Positions 30,499 through 35,906 of a DNA stretch of 35,906 nt are shown here, piece by piece. Positions within the stretch are counted from its first letter, which is position 1, and each line of letters starts with the position of its first letter. Source of the DNA: a virus. The notes under the pieces were generated by a model, which had not been told where the DNA came from, did not search any database, and saw only the letters and a list, made by a program, of their open reading frames with translations. Location: IMG/VR virus record IMGVR_UViG_3300046311_000220, positions 1 to 35,906 of that record. One strand, 5' to 3'. Position numbers and translations under genes: made by a program.

Positions 30499-30778
30499 AA
30501 GAAGAACTATTTTTCAAGTAATATGCTTTGAACATGAATATTTGGTCGTTAGTCGTCCTTCTATGGATGAAAATGAACTGATCCGTATACTACTACACAC
30601 ATTGAGTGAGGAATTTAAGAATAAAGTCTCTAAGGGATTAGTAGACTGGATTGAAGGGGTATACTTTGTCGCTAAATTAGAGGATGCCGCTGGTTTTGAT
30701 AAGGTATACCACATCACCAATATCGAGGAAGATATATTCCCAGTGCCTAGTTGGGAAGAACTATTTTTAAGAGGATAA
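30491..30778 (+). CDS. Unknown small protein downstream of nblA
   Basis: ATG 30491 (CCATGACTAAAAG) gives 95 residues; a TTG six bases earlier is not preferred. The product begins MTKRRTIFQVICFEHEYLVV, with helix and strand alternation (LIRILLHTLSEEFKNKV; VYFVAKLEDAAGFDKVYHIT), suggesting a compact alpha/beta domain. It overlaps nblA by 8 bases and is followed at 4 bases by the RNA ligase gene, so thyX-nblA-this-rnl form one unit. No family was recognised. Confidence 0.6.
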   Translation: MTKRRTIFQVICFEHEYLVVSRPSMDENELIRILLHTLSEEFKNKVSKGLVDWIEGVYFVAKLEDAAGFDKVYHITNIEEDIFPVPSWEELFLRG

Positions 30779-30782
30779 AATC

Positions 30783-31622
30783 ATGACAGAAGCAGTACAT
30801 TATCCATTTCCCAAGATCGCACAATTTAGAAATGTAGTAAAGTTGGCACAAAAAAACTTTGATACATTCATGCCAACCGTAGTACCTTATATTGGAAGAA
30901 TTAAAACTAACGGTTCCAACTCAAGCATTGTGATCAATAAAGATGGTAGTTTTTATGCACAATCTCGAAAAAAAATTATTCATCCAGATAATGATAATTA
31001 TGAATTTGCCAAATGGGTGTTTGCTAATATTGTAGAAATACAAGAGGTAGTAAAAAATGATATTATTAATACATTTGCTGATGTAGAAAGTGTAGTTCTA
31101 TATGGAGAATGGATAGGTAATGGTGTCCAGTCTGGGGTAGCAGTATCAAAAATTCATAAAACATTCATAGTATTTTCTATCAAGGTGATATACCCCAATG
31201 AGTTAGAACATTTTTATAATAACTTTATTGAATTTGAACCAAACCGTGAGATAGGATTGTACCATATAGACAACTTTCCAACTTACGAGATAGATGTTGA
31301 TTTTAAAAATCCACAAGCAGCACAAGATTTATTGGTACAATATACTAAAGAAGTAGAAACCCATTGCCCAGTCGGTGCATATTTTGGAGTCGATGGTATT
31401 GGTGAAGGATTAGTATTTTCACCAAAATATGCTTATTCTCACCTTACTGATTTTGATTATGTATTTAAGTCCGTAGGGGAAAAATTTTCTGGTCTGGGTA
31501 TTACTAATTATTTATCTGGGATTAAATTGACGGCAGCAGATGAACAAAAATTAATCAATCTCTGTCTTCAAAATAATATTAAAGATTTTGATTTTTCCTT
31601 TTATGAAGACCACGTTTGTTAA
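30783..31622 (+). CDS. RNA ligase of the Rnl2/T4 type
   Basis: ATP-dependent RNA ligases seal nicks by way of a lysine-AMP. The 279-residue product carries motif I KTNG (about 41-44, Lys41) in GRIKTNGSNSSIV, FYAQSRKKI (motif Ia region), VVLYGEWIGNGVQ (motif III, about 102-114), GEGLVFSP (motif IV, about 207-214) and FDYVFKSVGEKFS (motif V, Lys pair). Its C-terminal 44 bases overlap the end of a convergent HNH endonuclease gene (31579), so the present C-terminus (FSFYEDHVC) may be derived from sequence brought by that insertion. The biological substrate is not evident; T4 homologues repair host tRNA or other nicked RNA. Confidence 0.8.
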   Translation: MTEAVHYPFPKIAQFRNVVKLAQKNFDTFMPTVVPYIGRIKTNGSNSSIVINKDGSFYAQSRKKIIHPDNDNYEFAKWVFANIVEIQEVVKNDIINTFADVESVVLYGEWIGNGVQSGVAVSKIHKTFIVFSIKVIYPNELEHFYNNFIEFEPNREIGLYHIDNFPTYEIDVDFKNPQAAQDLLVQYTKEVETHCPVGAYFGVDGIGEGLVFSPKYAYSHLTDFDYVFKSVGEKFSGLGITNYLSGIKLTAADEQKLINLCLQNNIKDFDFSFYEDHVC

Positions 31623-32364
31623 CTCTTCCGTTACTTTTAAATGAAAATCCATTGCTACCATCTTTACATCTTTTATTAATCTGATAACGGGATAATTTAT
31701 CTTTGTTTAATTCTGACATCGATGCTTGGTTTGGGGAATCAAATATACCAAAAGGTGTAATAAATTCTCCAAGAGAAGTAATTTGTCTAATTAGTTGAGT
31801 GTGTTCTTTAGTTTGTGGACGAGGAACACCTGAATATAAATCACTGAGTCTTTTGATTCCTTCTGGGGAAATATTATTAACCCCTTTTCTAGATTCACTT
31901 TGTTTTTTTCTTAATTCAACACCTTTAGGAGATTGTCTATAAATTTTAAAAGATTCTTTCATTTTAGCAACGGTACTGGGATCGTGCATTGGATTTGTTA
32001 ATCTCATTGCTGCTGAGTTGGCAATTCTAGCTTGCTCAAATAACTTAGAAGATACATTTAATCTACCGGAATTACATTCACCAACTCTACTCATGCTACC
32101 AAATGCTTTTAACATTAAAAATCTTTGTCTGTTCTTGGTAAATACTTTAGATAGAATCCAATGTGCAATAAAATGTTGTCTGGCGGTAAGTTTTACTAAA
32201 TTTTTAGGTTCTAATCTAAATTCAGAAAATATGCTTATTGGCAAAATATGATGATTTTCTGAGTAATCATTCAGATCTGATTTACAATTTATAATGAATT
32301 TTAAGTATCGGTTTAAATAGTGATAGTTTACCTCAAATGAATTGAATAACATTAAATAATCCAC
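31579..32364 (-). CDS. HNH homing endonuclease with NUMOD3-like region
   Basis: 261 residues on the minus strand from GTG 32364 (an ATG at 32352 is the alternative). The N-terminal half has the HNH nuclease core: ENHHILPISIFSEF (about 36-49), KNLVKLTARQHFIAHWIL (about 54-71). Around residue 122, NPMHDPSTVAKMKES resembles NUMOD3, a DNA-binding repeat of phage homing endonucleases; the C-terminus is basic (RVNKRGLHKRKNQ). Free-standing HNH genes in T4-like phages are mobile. A minus-strand late promoter (TATAAATA at 32401-32408) lies 37 bases upstream. It converges on and overlaps the RNA ligase gene by 44 bases. Confidence 0.85.
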   Translation of the reverse strand: MDYLMLFNSFEVNYHYLNRYLKFIINCKSDLNDYSENHHILPISIFSEFRLEPKNLVKLTARQHFIAHWILSKVFTKNRQRFLMLKAFGSMSRVGECNSGRLNVSSKLFEQARIANSAAMRLTNPMHDPSTVAKMKESFKIYRQSPKGVELRKKQSESRKGVNNISPEGIKRLSDLYSGVPRPQTKEHTQLIRQITSLGEFITPFGIFDSPNQASMSELNKDKLSRYQINKRCKDGSNGFSFKSNGRVNKRGLHKRKNQNL

Positions 32365-32400
32365 CGTGGCATTTCCCCTTTGGTTATAAAGTATTAATTA

Positions 32401-32408
32401 TATTTATA
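32401..32408 (-). promoter_or_regulatory. Late promoter for the HNH gene (TATAAATA on the minus strand)
   Basis: The + strand TATTTATA reads TATAAATA on the minus strand, 37-44 bases before the GTG start of the HNH gene. Confidence 0.6.
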
Positions 32409-32428
32409 GTAAATTAGTAGGAGAATAT

Positions 32429-32833
32429 ATGAGATTATTAATTAAACAAAGTAATAAAGAATTTATTCTAGAAAATGTAGAATTGAATAATAATCCTCTA
32501 GCGGGGAAAGGAACTTTCTATGCTGGAAATAACGTTTCTACTATTGGTAAAGTACAAATTGAAGGAATTGAAGATATTAATGCGATGGTTACTTGGTTAC
32601 TAGATACTTCATCAGAAAACCGAGTTGCACAACAACTTCGGATATTGAAAGAATTGGGAACGCCTATGGATGACATTAAATATATCAAATGTTTAATTGA
32701 CGCAGTATTAGATGATATTGATTCAGATCATAAGGATGACATTATCAGTTCAGGATTACCTAATAAAGTAATTTATGGAAAATTAACTAAAAGAATTAAA
32801 GAATATTACCAAAATACTTTGCAAATTTGGTAA
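32429..32833 (+). CDS. Unknown 134-residue protein with a good ribosome binding site
   Basis: A product beginning MRLLIKQSNKEFILENVELN, with a beta-rich N-terminal half (KGTFYAGNNVSTIGKVQIEG) and a helical C-terminal half (YIKCLIDAVLDDIDSDHKDD). No family was recognised. It is one of few genes here with a clear Shine-Dalgarno (AGGAG at 32419-32423, 5 bases before the ATG). It lies just beyond the HNH insertion and is transcribed away from it. Confidence 0.6.
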   Translation: MRLLIKQSNKEFILENVELNNNPLAGKGTFYAGNNVSTIGKVQIEGIEDINAMVTWLLDTSSENRVAQQLRILKELGTPMDDIKYIKCLIDAVLDDIDSDHKDDIISSGLPNKVIYGKLTKRIKEYYQNTLQIW

Positions 32834-32838
32834 AGTTG

Positions 32839-32847
32839 TGTTATAAT
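32839..32847 (+). promoter_or_regulatory. Extended -10 promoter driving a short hairpin RNA
   Basis: TGTTATAAT (32839-32847). The next feature downstream is a terminator only about 20 bases further on, not a gene. Confidence 0.6.
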
Positions 32848-32853
32848 AAAAAA

Positions 32854-32928
32854 GGATTGTGGCGACGGCGATTGAAGATATACTTAGTGATAAAGTAATT
32901 TATCACTATATCTTTAATCGTCTTTTTT
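32854..32928 (+). ncRNA. Candidate 75-nt hairpin RNA ending in an intrinsic terminator
   Basis: After the promoter, a 22-bp interrupted stem (32869-32880 with 32909-32920, one G-U pair; then 32885-32894 with 32899-32908) with loop GTAA and a 4-base bulge is followed by C and six T. The transcript from the promoter at 32842 would be about 75 nt with no ORF. Alternatively the hairpin simply terminates the gene ending at 32833 and the promoter match is fortuitous. Confidence 0.45.
32869..32928 (+). terminator. Long-stem terminator
   Basis: 22 paired positions with a 4-base bulge (TACT at 32881-32884), then CTTTTTT. It separates the 32429 gene from the late-promoter module D. Confidence 0.8.
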
Positions 32929-32967
32929 ATTCTGATAAACATATCAGACATACGTTGATAGGGGGTT

Positions 32968-33028
32968 AGAATGCCCTACAACGCATGACAACTTAAATAA
33001 TGACTACTAGTACTAAATCATAAAACTA
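32968..33028 (+). promoter_or_regulatory. Late-promoter module, copy D (CTTAAATA at 32992-32999)
   Basis: GAATGCCCTACAACGCATG, then CTTAAATA, TGACTACTAGTA and the leader CTAAATCATAAAACTA before the ATG at 33029. Both flanking blocks are conserved although the -10 is a variant. Confidence 0.7.
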
Positions 33029-33256
33029 ATGCCAACCTACTGCTTCCGAGATACTAATACTCATGAAAGAACGGAAAAGTTCTTACGAATTGCAGAATTA
33101 GATCAATACAAAGAGGACAATCCACATTTAATACAAACTCCAGTGATCCTGAATGCCGTCGGGCAAATTGGTGGGATAAAGATGGATGACGGATTTAAGG
33201 ATCTAATGAATAACATCAAGAGAAATACTCCGGGCAACTCTATGAATAGCTTTTAG
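33029..33256 (+). CDS. Small conserved cyanophage protein, FmdB-like without the zinc cysteines
   Basis: 75 residues: MPTYCFRDTNTHERTEKFLR, then ELDQYKEDNPHL and DDGFKDLMNNIKRN. The MPTY-x-F start and the closing 'D-GF-x-[DE]-L-x-x-x-IK' are features of FmdB-type zinc-ribbon proteins and of conserved short T4-like cyanophage proteins, but here the two CxxC pairs are missing (only one Cys). Its role is unknown. It is transcribed from late module D, and an exigonuclease-like gene follows, separated by the palindrome. Confidence 0.65.
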   Translation: MPTYCFRDTNTHERTEKFLRIAELDQYKEDNPHLIQTPVILNAVGQIGGIKMDDGFKDLMNNIKRNTPGNSMNSF

Positions 33257-33263
33257 GCGAGAT

Positions 33264-33279
33264 TTATTAAATTTAATAA
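33264..33279. repeat. 16-base palindrome, copy 7
   Basis: Exact copy ending three bases before the ATG at 33282, occupying the ribosome-binding position, as at 10143 and 23146. Confidence 0.85.
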
Positions 33280-33281
33280 TT

Positions 33282-33944
33282 ATGACCATAGAATTGGATT
33301 TTTGGAATAACCAGCATTACGAAAGAATAGATATTGATGGGGTGCGGCATTATGACATATCTGGTCAATATTACCCATCAGTTACTAGTATAGTTGGGGA
33401 ATTTGGTAAGGATAAATTAAACAAATGGAGGAAACGAGTAGGAGAAGTAGAAGCGCAACGAATATGTGATGTCGCTTCTGCCAACGGTACTTATATTCAT
33501 CACTTAGCAGAACAATATCTATTGGGTAATCCAATAGATCATAAAGATTCTACTGGATTACAAAAGATGGTATTTGGTAAATTTAAAGAGTCTATCAATA
33601 AGATCTCTAAAGTACATTTGCTTGAACATACTTTATATTCGCATAAACTTAAATTGGCGGGAACTGTTGATTGTGTTGGCTATTACAATGGTGTATTGTC
33701 TGTGATTGACTTCAAGACAAGCAAAAAAGAAAAACCAATTGAATGGATTGAAAATTATTTTGTACAAACTTGTATCTATGCTATGTGCATTTATGAGATG
33801 TATGAAATATGGATTTCACAAATTGTATTATTGTTCGCATGTAGTGATCTTACCACACCAATTGTTGTAAAACAAATTGATCGCGAACTTATAGAGTTAA
33901 CCAAAAAATATTATTATCATTATAAAAATAATCATGCTAAATAA
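33282..33944 (+). CDS. PD-(D/E)XK exonuclease, RecB/Cas4-like
   Basis: 220 residues. The N-terminus has YYPSVTSIVGEFG and LNKWRKRVGEVEAQRI, then GTYIHHLAEQYLLG (about 69-82, the conserved His in this family). The core is LAGTVDCVGYYNGVLSVIDF followed by KTSKK (about 125-150), giving the D...D-x-K arrangement of RecB-family nucleases. The helix that follows has QTCIYAMCIYEM (Q-x-x-x-Y, a RecB-family hallmark). It is a usual component of cyanophage replication regions and probably processes DNA ends. No ribosome site is visible; the palindrome is next to its start. It overlaps the next gene by 11 bases. Confidence 0.82.
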   Translation: MTIELDFWNNQHYERIDIDGVRHYDISGQYYPSVTSIVGEFGKDKLNKWRKRVGEVEAQRICDVASANGTYIHHLAEQYLLGNPIDHKDSTGLQKMVFGKFKESINKISKVHLLEHTLYSHKLKLAGTVDCVGYYNGVLSVIDFKTSKKEKPIEWIENYFVQTCIYAMCIYEMYEIWISQIVLLFACSDLTTPIVVKQIDRELIELTKKYYYHYKNNHAK

Positions 33945-34194
33945 AAAAGGAATAGATATGTTACTAACAGATACACTACTTATTGCGGACAAATTTAATA
34001 ATATTATCGAATTTAATCGACATAAATTTGATAATTATCTAGAAACAATTCTCAATTATTGTATCGAGTATAATATGGAAATGATCCACGTTAAAAAATT
34101 ATTGAATCCGCAGATTTTGTCCAAAATGACAGCAGAATGCGAATCGGATAATTTAATCACTAGAACATCAAATACAGTATCACTGTTCGATTAG
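33934..34194 (+). CDS. 33: Late transcription co-activator, gp33-like
   Basis: gp33 links RNA polymerase to the sliding clamp for late transcription. The 86-residue product reads FNNIIEFNRHKFDNYLETIL, NYCIEYNMEMIHVKKLLNPQ and ILSKMTAECESDNL, ending in TVSLFD. It has the layout of cyanophage gp33: one helix with 'Y-[IL]-[DE]-[TA]-[IV]-[LV]-x-Y', a second with 'E-x-x-x-V-x-KL[IL]', 'L-x-x-K-[IM]-x-x-E', then a hydrophobic C-terminal end that in T4 gp33 contacts the clamp. Position between the nuclease and gp59 fits. The T4-type late promoters in this window require such a factor. An ATG at 33958 is an alternative start. Confidence 0.6.
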   Translation: MLNKKGIDMLLTDTLLIADKFNNIIEFNRHKFDNYLETILNYCIEYNMEMIHVKKLLNPQILSKMTAECESDNLITRTSNTVSLFD

Positions 34195-34206
34195 GAAGGA
34201 TTATTT

Positions 34207-34803
34207 ATGGCAATGATGGGATATACGGCATACATTACATATATTGGGATCAAAACCCATTTCTGTAACAAATCTTATAACTATTTTAGACACAAAGGTG
34301 CAAAAATTACAGAAGGTGCGCTACAAAAACATCGAGATCGGTATTGGTTCATTCGATTGCAAGATCGATATAGTGATAAGGAGTTAGAAACATTCTTTCT
34401 GTCTCAATTCACTCAATACAATCATTCATATTGGGTGGGGGACTCCTTTTGTGATGTATGTCAAGATTCGTACACCAATCATAAGAAAAAGATTGCCAAC
34501 CTCACCAGAACATTTAATCGAGAAATGAGAGATTTTTATGAAAAATTTCCAGATTGTGAAACTATGTATCAAACTACATCTGGATACCCAAAAATAATCA
34601 CTGAGTATATGGCAGATAGACTGTCACTAGAGACAGTGATTATGTTAGATGACATAAATGCCTGGACAGTAAATAATCCTAGCTTAGAGGGCATTCTAGG
34701 TGCGCCTATATTGAATAAAATTAACAAGTATCGACCATTTTTAAACTACAATATAGATCCTGTAAGAAAAAATTATAACGAATTAAATTTTGCAAAGCAA
34801 TAA
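34207..34803 (+). CDS. 59: Helicase loader gp59
   Basis: gp59 binds forks and gp32 and loads helicase gp41. The 198-residue product (T4 gp59: 217) aligns in its N-terminal half: TAYITYIGIKTHFCNKSYNY, FRHKGAKITEGALQKHRDRY and WFIRLQDRYSDKELETFFLS match T4 SVYKLYLMIKQHMNGKYD, YNWCMRVSDAAYQKRRDKY and FFQKLSEKYKLKELALIFIS. A clear Shine-Dalgarno (AGGAAGG) precedes the ATG. Neighbours gp33 and gp32 support the assignment. Confidence 0.92.
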   Translation: MAMMGYTAYITYIGIKTHFCNKSYNYFRHKGAKITEGALQKHRDRYWFIRLQDRYSDKELETFFLSQFTQYNHSYWVGDSFCDVCQDSYTNHKKKIANLTRTFNREMRDFYEKFPDCETMYQTTSGYPKIITEYMADRLSLETVIMLDDINAWTVNNPSLEGILGAPILNKINKYRPFLNYNIDPVRKNYNELNFAKQ

Positions 34804-34837
34804 TGGTACTATTTCAAAAAAACTTTTAAAGTAATTG

Positions 34838-34843
34838 TATAAT
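34838..34843 (+). promoter_or_regulatory. Possible -10 element (TATAAT)
   Basis: TTGTATAAT 51 bases before the ATG at 34894. No convincing -35 was found. Confidence 0.35.
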
Positions 34844-34893
34844 TAGATTCATTTATATGATATTATTGATGTATACACAAACAAAAAAAATTA

Positions 34894-35082
34894 ATGTTAG
34901 TAATTGCTTGGATTCTTTCGGGAGTAATATTGAATGTGTTCATGATTAATAATAATGAACACGAAAATAATATTCTGATTATATTATTAGCATTCACTAC
35001 TAATATGATATTTTCTCCAATTTTATTGGTAACAAATATTTCGGCAAAAATTGCAAAAGAATCAAATTTTGTGTTAAAATAA
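34894..35082 (+). CDS. Small two-helix membrane protein
   Basis: 62 residues with two hydrophobic stretches (about 2-17, LVIAWILSGVILNVFM; about 28-46, ILIILLAFTTNMIFSPILL), joined by a polar NNNEHEN turn: a membrane hairpin. It lies between gp59 and gp32, and its end overlaps the gp32 promoter. No family was recognised. It is considered real because both segments are clearly membrane-like and start and stop are in order. Confidence 0.5.
   Translation: MLVIAWILSGVILNVFMINNNEHENNILIILLAFTTNMIFSPILLVTNISAKIAKESNFVLK
35051..35080 (+). promoter_or_regulatory. Promoter of gene 32
   Basis: TTGCAA (35051-35056), 18 bases, TGT-TAAAAT (hexamer 35075-35080). The gp32 ATG is at 35113. Confidence 0.6.
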
Positions 35083-35112
35083 GATAACTTCCAACAAACA
35101 AAAATATCTATT

Positions 35113-35906
35113 ATGGCTTTAGATTTACAATCATTCAAAACAAGACAACGCGCAACTAGTCTAAGCAACATTACTGATTCATTTGCACCAAAGAGTTCGG
35201 CGTATACTGATTCTCGTTATTGGAAAATCACTACTCCTGATAAAAAGGATGGCGCGGCAAATTCCGCTATTATTCGCTTTCTGCCCTCACATAATCCCGA
35301 AAAACCATTTGTTTCATCATTCAGCTATTCGTTTACTGGAGTAGGTGGGCAATATATTGAAAATAGTTTGGAATCTATTGGACAACTCGATCCAGTCAAA
35401 GAGTACAATACTAAACTTTGGAATAGTGGCGACCCAGAAAAAAAAGAAGACACAAAAAAACGTAATCGCAAACTACATTATATTGGGAATATCTTGGTGG
35501 TCAATGATGTAAGTCATCCCGAAAATAATGGAAAGGTGTTTTTGTATCAGTTTGGTTCCAAAATCATGGCTAAAATCACTGCCATCATGACTGGGGATCC
35601 AGCAGTTTCTCAACCACCAGTAGATATTTTTGATTTTGATAACGGTGCTAATTTTTATTTAAAAATGCACTATGAGGGGAAAAGTGGATTTTATTCTTAC
35701 GATTCCTCCCATTTTAATCGGGAATCATCTATTGGGGAAGAAGCATATCAATCTTCTATCATTCAACAGATTTATGATCTAGATAATTGTGAACCAGTAA
35801 AGTATAAACCATATGAAGAACTTCAGACTCGGTTCCGATTGGTAATGTGTCCGCCAAAAGTAGAAGATGAGTTTGGTCTGGCATCTCCCCCCCCCTTCTC
35901 AAGTAG
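35113..35906 (+). CDS. 32: ssDNA-binding protein gp32 (partial, runs off the right edge)
   Basis: gp32 coats single-stranded DNA and organises replication and recombination. From ATG 35113 the frame is open to the edge (264 codons): MALDLQSFKTRQRATSLSNI at the N-terminus (the cooperative-binding region with K/R and TSL), DRYW-type SRYWKITTPDKKDGAANSAI, KLHYIGNILVVNDVSHPENN, GKVFLYQFGSKIMAKI (T4 GKVFKYRFGKKIWDKI), PPVDIFDFDNGANFYLKMHY and YEELQTRFRLVMC (T4 FEELNTKFGQVMG). The zinc-binding cysteines of T4 gp32 are absent, as I recall for cyanophage gp32. A run of nine C occurs near 35888-35896 just before the edge; a TAG at the very end is not in this frame. Confidence 0.93.
   Translation, partial: MALDLQSFKTRQRATSLSNITDSFAPKSSAYTDSRYWKITTPDKKDGAANSAIIRFLPSHNPEKPFVSSFSYSFTGVGGQYIENSLESIGQLDPVKEYNTKLWNSGDPEKKEDTKKRNRKLHYIGNILVVNDVSHPENNGKVFLYQFGSKIMAKITAIMTGDPAVSQPPVDIFDFDNGANFYLKMHYEGKSGFYSYDSSHFNRESSIGEEAYQSSIIQQIYDLDNCEPVKYKPYEELQTRFRLVMCPPKVEDEFGLASPPPFSS

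Noticed and set aside
1-35906. tRNA genes and CRISPR arrays
   Set aside because: No cloverleaf with a TTCRA arm and no series of equal spacers between repeats was found; the short tandem repeats are all coding or promoter sequence.

Overview
The window is part of the replication and nucleotide-metabolism region of a T4-like (myovirus-type) phage, very probably a cyanophage. The T4 core set is recognisable from the translations: sliding-clamp loader gp44 and gp62, translational repressor RegA, recombinase UvsX, helicase gp41, primase gp61, RNase H, late co-activator gp33, helicase loader gp59 and the start of ssDNA-binding gp32. A cyanobacterial host is inferred from an NblA-like phycobilisome-degradation protein (30295-30498), a ThyX thymidylate synthase, a MazG-type pyrophosphohydrolase and an IS200/IS605-type end of the kind common in cyanobacterial genomes. 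The DNA is AT-rich and almost every gene is on the + strand; the exceptions are a peptidase M15 lysin (26419-26844) and an HNH endonuclease (31579-32364).

Layout. 1-3261: small genes, gp44, a PD-(D/E)XK-like nuclease, gp62, RegA. 3395-5960: nucleotidyltransferase and small unknown genes, interrupted at 5080-5370 by a GC-richer, structured segment resembling the ends and omega-RNA of an IS605 element without tnpB. 5964-10056: UvsX, gp41 (with an intein), MazG. 10160-16664: late, low-complexity, probably structural or membrane proteins. 16666-18580: primase, a decayed HNH gene, an unknown. 18685-25229: class Ia ribonucleotide reductase (RNR), the most unusual region. 25361-29365: unknown genes, lysin, nuclease, RNase H in two frames, a conserved T4-like phage family. 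29451-32833: ThyX, NblA, RNA ligase, HNH endonuclease. 33029-end: exonuclease, gp33, gp59, a small membrane protein, gp32.

The RNR appears to be made from pieces. NrdA is encoded by a long 5' gene carrying two inteins, placed directly before the two residues matching catalytic Cys225 and Cys439 of E. coli. A separate 3' gene follows, and then a 57-codon gene ending in a CESC tail that looks like the missing C-terminal redox arm. NrdB carries a third intein inside its metal-binding motif. A fourth intein, with class 3 (W-C-T) features, splits the Walker A motif of gp41.

Regulation is unusually readable. Host-type promoters (TTGACA, 17 bases, often extended TGnTATAAT) precede many genes. T4-type late promoters (TATAAATA and variants) lie about 25-35 bases before many start codons. 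Five late promoters, one of them inverted and apparently orphaned, belong to a longer repeated module (AATGCYCTACAACGCAYG, late -10, then ACTAGT leader). One copy separates the two NrdA genes and supplies the start codon of the second. A 16-base palindrome, TTATTAAATTTAATAA, recurs six times exactly and once in shortened form. Three reading frames break at short homopolymers, so sequence error must be weighed against real gene fission there.
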